NCBI GenBank assembly: GCA_023457715.1
Contig: JAEWKR010000092.1
Location: 1-64,000, forward strand
DNA: 64,000 nt
Direction of reading: 5' to 3'
Source of the DNA: Verrucomicrobiota bacterium
Lineage (GTDB): Bacteria; Verrucomicrobiota; Verrucomicrobiia; Opitutales; Opitutaceae
Made by a program: the position numbers and the translations under genes. The notes below the pieces were generated by a model, which saw only the letters and a program-made list of their open reading frames with translations, did no database searches and was not told the origin of the DNA. The stretch's first letter is position 1, and every line of letters begins with the position of its first letter. This document shows positions 59,972-64,000 of the stretch, piece by piece.

Positions 59972-61210
59972 ATGAATTTTCGCCGTCTCGCTGCCCTCGC
60001 TCTGGCTTCCCTGCTTTCGATCGCTTATGCCCAGGATGAGGAGGCACGCCGTCCCCAGACGGAGATCCCCGATTTCAGCAACCTCGACGAGTACATCTAC
60101 GAGCCAAAGAGCACGGTTCATCTCAGCTTCCGAATGCTGAGCGGCGCGAAGGCCGATTTCTCCGGCACCGGCCAGATTCTCGCTCCGGAAGGGGCCCTGC
60201 CGGAAGCCGGAGTCGATGTGCGGCGTGATTACCACGACGGCTTTGTCGGTCCCGATCTGCGGGCCACGCCGCGCAGCGATGTCGGAGGCAATCCCACGAC
60301 CGATCCGGCGCTCGACCCGACGTCGAGTCCCTCGGACCCGATTCCGTCGGATGGGCGCACCAACAACTGGAGCTACGAGGATGACACCCAGGTCTCCGGC
60401 TCACCGATTGGTTATATCGCGTTTCACCAGTATTCCGCGGATGTGATCGACACGGCGGTCCGTCGTCGCTCCAGCCGTTCCACGGCGGGCCTTGATCTCG
60501 CGGTGTCGCGCGACATGGGCAGCCTGTTCGGCGGCCGGTTCAGCTGGCGGTTGGTGGGGGGCCTGTCGATCAATGACGTGTCCGCCCGGCATACGGACGA
60601 TGTCAAGGCGCGGATCAAGACGATCACGGATTATTACTCGACCTTCGGTCAGGGCGTGCCGCCCGCGCCTTACACGGCCCCGAGCACGACGTCCTCCAGT
60701 TTTACCGACCCCAATGGGGTTGTGCAGACGATCCCCGTCGATACCAGCGTGCTGATCTCGCGTTTTCCGGTGCTGTCTCGTTCGGGCGTACTGGAGACGA
60801 TGACGAATGTGCAGAACACCTGGAAGGTGAAGGGTGCCTATTATACGTTCCGCGCCGGCCCCGAGCTGGTCATGCCGTTTACGTCGCGCTTCCGCCTCAG
60901 TGTGAGTGCAGGTCTCGCCGCCATTTACGTGGGTACCCAGTACACCGTCACCGAAGTGTTCGAGCCGGATCTGGGTGATGAGATCACCGAGGTGGATTCC
61001 GATGGCACGAGCCGGATCCTGCCGGGCTGGTTCGTCGACGCCTCCCTCATCTTCGACGTGACCGAAAAGACCGGGTTCTTTGCCGGCGGCATCATGCAGG
61101 GAGCGACCAGCTACACCCAGTCGCTGAACACCACGACCTCGAAGTACGCCGCCAAGGTCGATCTCTCGCAGCAGACCGGCTTCCGCGCCGGCATGTCGAT
61201 CCGGTTCTGA
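59972..61210 (+). CDS. Exported, probably outer-membrane barrel protein
   Basis: The 412-residue protein has a signal peptide (NFRRLAALALASLLSIAYAQ) and a mature part rich in alternating hydrophobic and polar residues, with Tyr, Ser, Thr and Gly abundant. It ends GFRAGMSIRF, with a terminal Phe as in many outer-membrane barrels. A low-complexity Pro/Ser/Asp segment lies near residues 80-125. I do not recognise a family. ATG 59972 gives a normal signal peptide; the frame extends 45 nt upstream. Confidence 0.72.
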   Translation: MNFRRLAALALASLLSIAYAQDEEARRPQTEIPDFSNLDEYIYEPKSTVHLSFRMLSGAKADFSGTGQILAPEGALPEAGVDVRRDYHDGFVGPDLRATPRSDVGGNPTTDPALDPTSSPSDPIPSDGRTNNWSYEDDTQVSGSPIGYIAFHQYSADVIDTAVRRRSSRSTAGLDLAVSRDMGSLFGGRFSWRLVGGLSINDVSARHTDDVKARIKTITDYYSTFGQGVPPAPYTAPSTTSSSFTDPNGVVQTIPVDTSVLISRFPVLSRSGVLETMTNVQNTWKVKGAYYTFRAGPELVMPFTSRFRLSVSAGLAAIYVGTQYTVTEVFEPDLGDEITEVDSDGTSRILPGWFVDASLIFDVTEKTGFFAGGIMQGATSYTQSLNTTTSKYAAKVDLSQQTGFRAGMSIRF

Positions 61211-61211
61211 G

Positions 61212-61326
61212 GAAGCGATAGGCGGTAGGCGTTAAGCGGCAGGCGGTGGGCCGCGGTACACGCGGCGGCCGCCGACGTGCCTCCTGCGCCTACCGCCTAC
61301 CGCTTACGGCCTTCCGCCTACGGCTT
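61212..61326. repeat. Heptad hairpin, GCGGTAG type
   Basis: The left arm (about 61215-61250) has GCGATAG, GCGGTAG, GCGTTAA, GCGGCAG, GCGGTGG. The right arm (about 61280-61326) has CTCCTGC, GCCTACC, GCCTACC, GCTTACG, GCCTTCC, GCCTACG, the reverse complement. The centre has a further GC-rich palindrome (GCGGCGGCCGCCG). It begins immediately after the barrel-like gene. Confidence 0.9.
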
Positions 61327-61360
61327 GCAACGAAGCACCTTGTGACTTTGCTCGCTCCGC

Positions 61361-62632
61361 GTGAACGAGCGTAAACCCCTGTGGCCGGTTGGGTCATTGA
61401 TTGTCCTGACCAGCCTCAACCTCCTCGACTACATTGATCGCTGGGTTCTGGCCGCGGTGTTCACCCCGCTGAAGGCCGAGCTCAATCTCACCGATGAACA
61501 GCTCGGCGTCCTGCAATCGGCGTTCACGTGGGGTTATTTTCTCACCGCACCCATCTTCGGCTACCTGGGCGATCGGGTCCCGCGACGGTGGTTGATTGCC
61601 GCGGGCGTGGTGGTCTGGAGCTTCGGCACGCTGATGTGCGGCCATGCGGATCACATGACCTCGCTGCTGATCTTTCGAATCCTGGTCGGTTTCGGCGAAG
61701 CGAGCTTCGGAACCATCAGCCCGGGGTGGATCGCCGATCTGTTCACCAAGCGACGCCGCAACACGGCGATCTCCGTCTTCTACCTCGCGATTCCCGTCGG
61801 TTCAGCGCTGGGATACATCATCGGCGGCTCGATCGCCGCGCATTACGGCTGGCGTGCCGCCTTCATGTGGGTCGGGTACCCTGGTCTGTTTCTCACCGGG
61901 CTGCTGTTCCTCCTGCGCGAGCCCAGACGCGGCGCCAGCGATGCCGACAAACCCGAAACCCCAAACCCAAGCCCCGAAGCGGCTGCGTCAGCGGTTGGCT
62001 GGCGGACCTATCTCCAGTTGGTGCGCTTCCCGCGCTACGTGTTGACCGTTGCGGGTTACGCCGCGCAAACGTTCGCCGTCGGCGGCTTCGCGGCCTGGGC
62101 GCCGGTGTTCCTCTATCGCGTTCACGGGATGACCAATGTCGCGGCGAATCACTTCTTCGGGCTGTCGGTCGCCGGGACCGGTCTGGTGGCGACAATCCTG
62201 GGTGGCTGGCTGGGCACGCGCTGGCAGCGCCGGTCAGGGGTGGGGTACGAATGGGTGCTGGCGCTCAGTGCCCTCGCGGCCGCGCCCGCCAGCTTCGCCG
62301 CCTTCATGATCCCGTCGCTGGGCGCCGCCAAGGTGGCGCTCGTGCTGGCCATGTTCCTGTTGTTCTTCGCCACCGGGCCCGTCAACACGCTGATCCTCGA
62401 AACGGTTCCCGCCGCCATGCGGGCGTCGGCGATGGCGGCGTCGATCTTTTCGATCCACATGTTCGGCGACGTCTGGTCCCCCCGGATCATCGGGTATTTT
62501 TCCGATCGGTGGGACAACCTGCAGCGGGCGGTGCTCTGGGTGCTGCCGGTCTCCCTTGTGGTCTGTGCATGCTTCTGGGTCTGGCTCCTGATCTGGTCGC
62601 GGCGGGACTTTGGACGTGGCCGCTTGGGTTAG
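61361..62632 (+). CDS. MFS transporter, spinster-like
   Basis: The 423-residue protein starts with GTG and has about twelve membrane helices. The order NLLDYIDRWVLAAVFTPLKAELNLTDEQLGVLQSAFTWGYFLTAPIFGYLGDRVPRRWLI and FGEASFGTISPGWIADLFTKRRRNTAISVFYLAIPVGSALGYIIGGSIA are typical of spinster-like sugar or lipid exporters of the major facilitator superfamily. The substrate is unknown. It stands 150 nt after the barrel gene and is probably a separate unit. Confidence 0.88.
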   Translation: MNERKPLWPVGSLIVLTSLNLLDYIDRWVLAAVFTPLKAELNLTDEQLGVLQSAFTWGYFLTAPIFGYLGDRVPRRWLIAAGVVVWSFGTLMCGHADHMTSLLIFRILVGFGEASFGTISPGWIADLFTKRRRNTAISVFYLAIPVGSALGYIIGGSIAAHYGWRAAFMWVGYPGLFLTGLLFLLREPRRGASDADKPETPNPSPEAAASAVGWRTYLQLVRFPRYVLTVAGYAAQTFAVGGFAAWAPVFLYRVHGMTNVAANHFFGLSVAGTGLVATILGGWLGTRWQRRSGVGYEWVLALSALAAAPASFAAFMIPSLGAAKVALVLAMFLLFFATGPVNTLILETVPAAMRASAMAASIFSIHMFGDVWSPRIIGYFSDRWDNLQRAVLWVLPVSLVVCACFWVWLLIWSRRDFGRGRLG

Positions 62633-62643
62633 TGGCAGGGACC

Positions 62644-62790
62644 GGATGCGAGACGGGAGATGCAGGGTGCAGGATACAGGATGCAGGCATCGGCCTCAGC
62701 CCTGCATCCTGCATCCTGCATCCTGTACCCTGCATCCTGAAACCTGTATCCTGTACCCCGCATCCCGGATCCCGCATCCCGCATCCCGAA
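62644..62790. repeat. Heptad hairpin, GATGCAG type, between convergent genes
   Basis: The left arm (about 62644-62687) has GATGCAG, GATACAG, GATGCAG and variants. The right arm (62701-62790) has about thirteen units such as CTGCATC, CTGTACC, CTGTATC, CCGCATC and CCGAATC. Both use the heptamer seen at 82-170, in opposite orientations here. It fills nearly the whole 158-nt gap between the convergent MFS and TPR genes. Confidence 0.92.
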
Positions 62791-63999
62791 TCAGCCTCCT
62801 TCCACCAGCTGCAGATTATTTCGCGCTTCGACGTAGTCGGGCTTGATCGCCAGCGCGGCGCGGAAACGTCCGGCGGCCTCCTCCTTTCGTCCCAGTCGTA
62901 GCAGGACGACGCCCGCATTGTTGTGCGACCGTTCGTACCGGGGATCGATCCGCAGCGAAGCATCGTACGCCGCCAGCGCCGCGGGCAGATCGCTGGCGCG
63001 GAGGAGGGCGTTCCCGAGATTGTAGTGCGCCTCGGGCAGGGCCGGATCCAGTTCGAGCGCCCGACGCACGGCGGCCAGCGAATCGTCCACGCGGCCGAGG
63101 TTGAGCAGCGCGACAGCGCGGTTGTTATACGCCTTGGCGTAATACGGATTCTGACGGAGGGCCTCGTCCAGTGCGGCGATCGCCTCCTCGTTGCGCTGCA
63201 GCTTGAGGAAGGCCTCGCCGCGGTTGTAATGGGCGTCGGCGAAATTCGGCTTGTACTTCAGGGCCTGGTCGAAGGCCGCCAGGGCCGGTCCGGGCTGTTC
63301 CTGGCGCAGGTGGATCACGCCCCGGTTATTGTACGCATCCGCGTACTGTGGATTCAGGGCGAGCGCGCGCTCGAGATGCGGAATTGCCTCGTCCGTCCGG
63401 TCCAGTCGCAGCAGCGCATTGCCGAGATTATTTGCCGCGCGCGCGCTATCGGGGAGTTTCGCCACCGTATCGGTCCAGATGGAGAGTTCGCTCTGGAACG
63501 CGGGGTTGCGATCGAACGTCAGGAGTCCGAACGCGGCGGCCGCAAGGCTCACCGCCACCAGCCCGCGGCGTCCGGCGCCATGGACGGCGGTGACGGTAAC
63601 CAGCACCAGCAGACCGGCCAGCGGGAGGTGCATCCGGTTTTCGGCGCAAGGCTGCTGGACGATGGGAATCACACTCGAAGTGGGGGAGAGGATGACAAAA
63701 AACCATGCTCCGCAGAACCCGGCGGGCGGACGGCGCCACACCGCCACGGCGGTGGCCAGCAGGGCTCCGCACAGGACCAACGCGCTCGGCAGGGCTTCGC
63801 GGAAGGTCTTCAGGTAGGTGGGTCCGTAATCGAAGATCAACGGGTGCGGCCACACCGAGAGCTGAAGGTACCGCACGACGGCCCGGCATTCGGTGAGCGC
63901 ATACGAGTAGGCGCTCGGTCCGATGTCGAGGCCCACCCCGCGCGCCGAGAGCCGCGAGGTAAGCATGAGCCAGGCGAGAAACAGCCAGGTGGCGGCCAG
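62791..63999 (-). CDS. Membrane TPR protein, partial
   Basis: The frame runs off the right end, so the N terminus is missing. At least 403 residues are visible. The first part has hydrophobic segments (LAATWLFLAWLML, ALPSALVLCGALLATAVAVW, FCGAWFFVILSPTSSVIPIV, LPLAGLLVLVTVTAV); the last about 240 residues are TPR repeats in register (LGNALLRLDRTDEAIPHLERALALNPQYADAYNN and following). This layout resembles TMTC-like or O-mannosyl/GlcNAc-transferase-associated TPR membrane proteins. Function not assigned. Confidence 0.8.
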   Translation of the reverse strand: MAATWLFLAWLMLTSRLSARGVGLDIGPSAYSYALTECRAVVRYLQLSVWPHPLIFDYGPTYLKTFREALPSALVLCGALLATAVAVWRRPPAGFCGAWFFVILSPTSSVIPIVQQPCAENRMHLPLAGLLVLVTVTAVHGAGRRGLVAVSLAAAAFGLLTFDRNPAFQSELSIWTDTVAKLPDSARAANNLGNALLRLDRTDEAIPHLERALALNPQYADAYNNRGVIHLRQEQPGPALAAFDQALKYKPNFADAHYNRGEAFLKLQRNEEAIAALDEALRQNPYYAKAYNNRAVALLNLGRVDDSLAAVRRALELDPALPEAHYNLGNALLRASDLPAALAAYDASLRIDPRYERSHNNAGVVLLRLGRKEEAAGRFRAALAIKPDYVEARNNLQLVEGG

Positions 64000-64000
64000 C

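Overview
The window is GC-rich bacterial chromosome, almost wholly occupied by one large flagellar and chemotaxis region followed by a carbohydrate-use locus. Gene order, the FliW/CsrA pair, VCBS and TPR genes beside a TonB receptor, and the short palindromic intergenic repeats suggest a motile member of the Verrucomicrobiota, perhaps an Opitutaceae relative. That assignment is inference: no rRNA or other phylogenetic marker is present.

Layout. 285-8043: chemotaxis genes. cheW (-) and cheA-HDOD (+) diverge from a pair of sigma28-type promoters. cheR-cheB-response regulator/HD-cheD form a minus-strand operon with tight spacing. 8266-31637: a plus-strand flagellar block that runs flgBC-fliE-fliFGHIJ-motE-like-fliK-flgDE-fliLMNOPQR-flhBA-flhF-fliA-motAB, with three small unrecognised ORFs among them. 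31638-32126: a repeat-filled gap. 32127-41486: flgF-flgG-flgA-flgH-flgI-flgJ-flgN-flgK-flgL-fliW-csrA-fliC, closed by a strong intrinsic terminator. 41613-56341: an M49-like peptidase, then a LacI regulator, a lipoprotein and a YicI-like GH31 glycosidase on the minus strand, diverging from a TonB receptor-VCBS lipoprotein-TPR-glycoside hydrolase operon. 56554-64000: a GreA/B-family protein, a ParA-like three-gene cassette, an exported barrel-like protein, an MFS transporter and a partial membrane/TPR protein.

How it works together. The flagellar genes supply the MS ring, C ring, export gate and ATPase, rod, hook, P and L rings, hook-filament junction, stator, flagellin and FliW/CsrA control. 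fliA (sigma28) lies in the window and matches the promoter type seen before cheA and cheW. Three sigma54 (-24/-12) motifs sit directly before flgB, flhB and flgF, so close to the start codons that the transcripts would have almost no leader. fliD, fliS, flgM, flhG, cheY and any chemoreceptor are not seen and presumably lie elsewhere.

The most unusual feature is the intergenic DNA. At least eleven gaps carry short repeats, mostly of 7 bp, usually followed by their own reverse complement so that they can fold into long hairpins. One family (ATTTSAG heptads next to a GC-rich triloop hairpin) recurs at five places with the same position-specific unit variation, which points to a dispersed element. 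No tRNA, rRNA, CRISPR array, insertion sequence or prophage gene was recognised.
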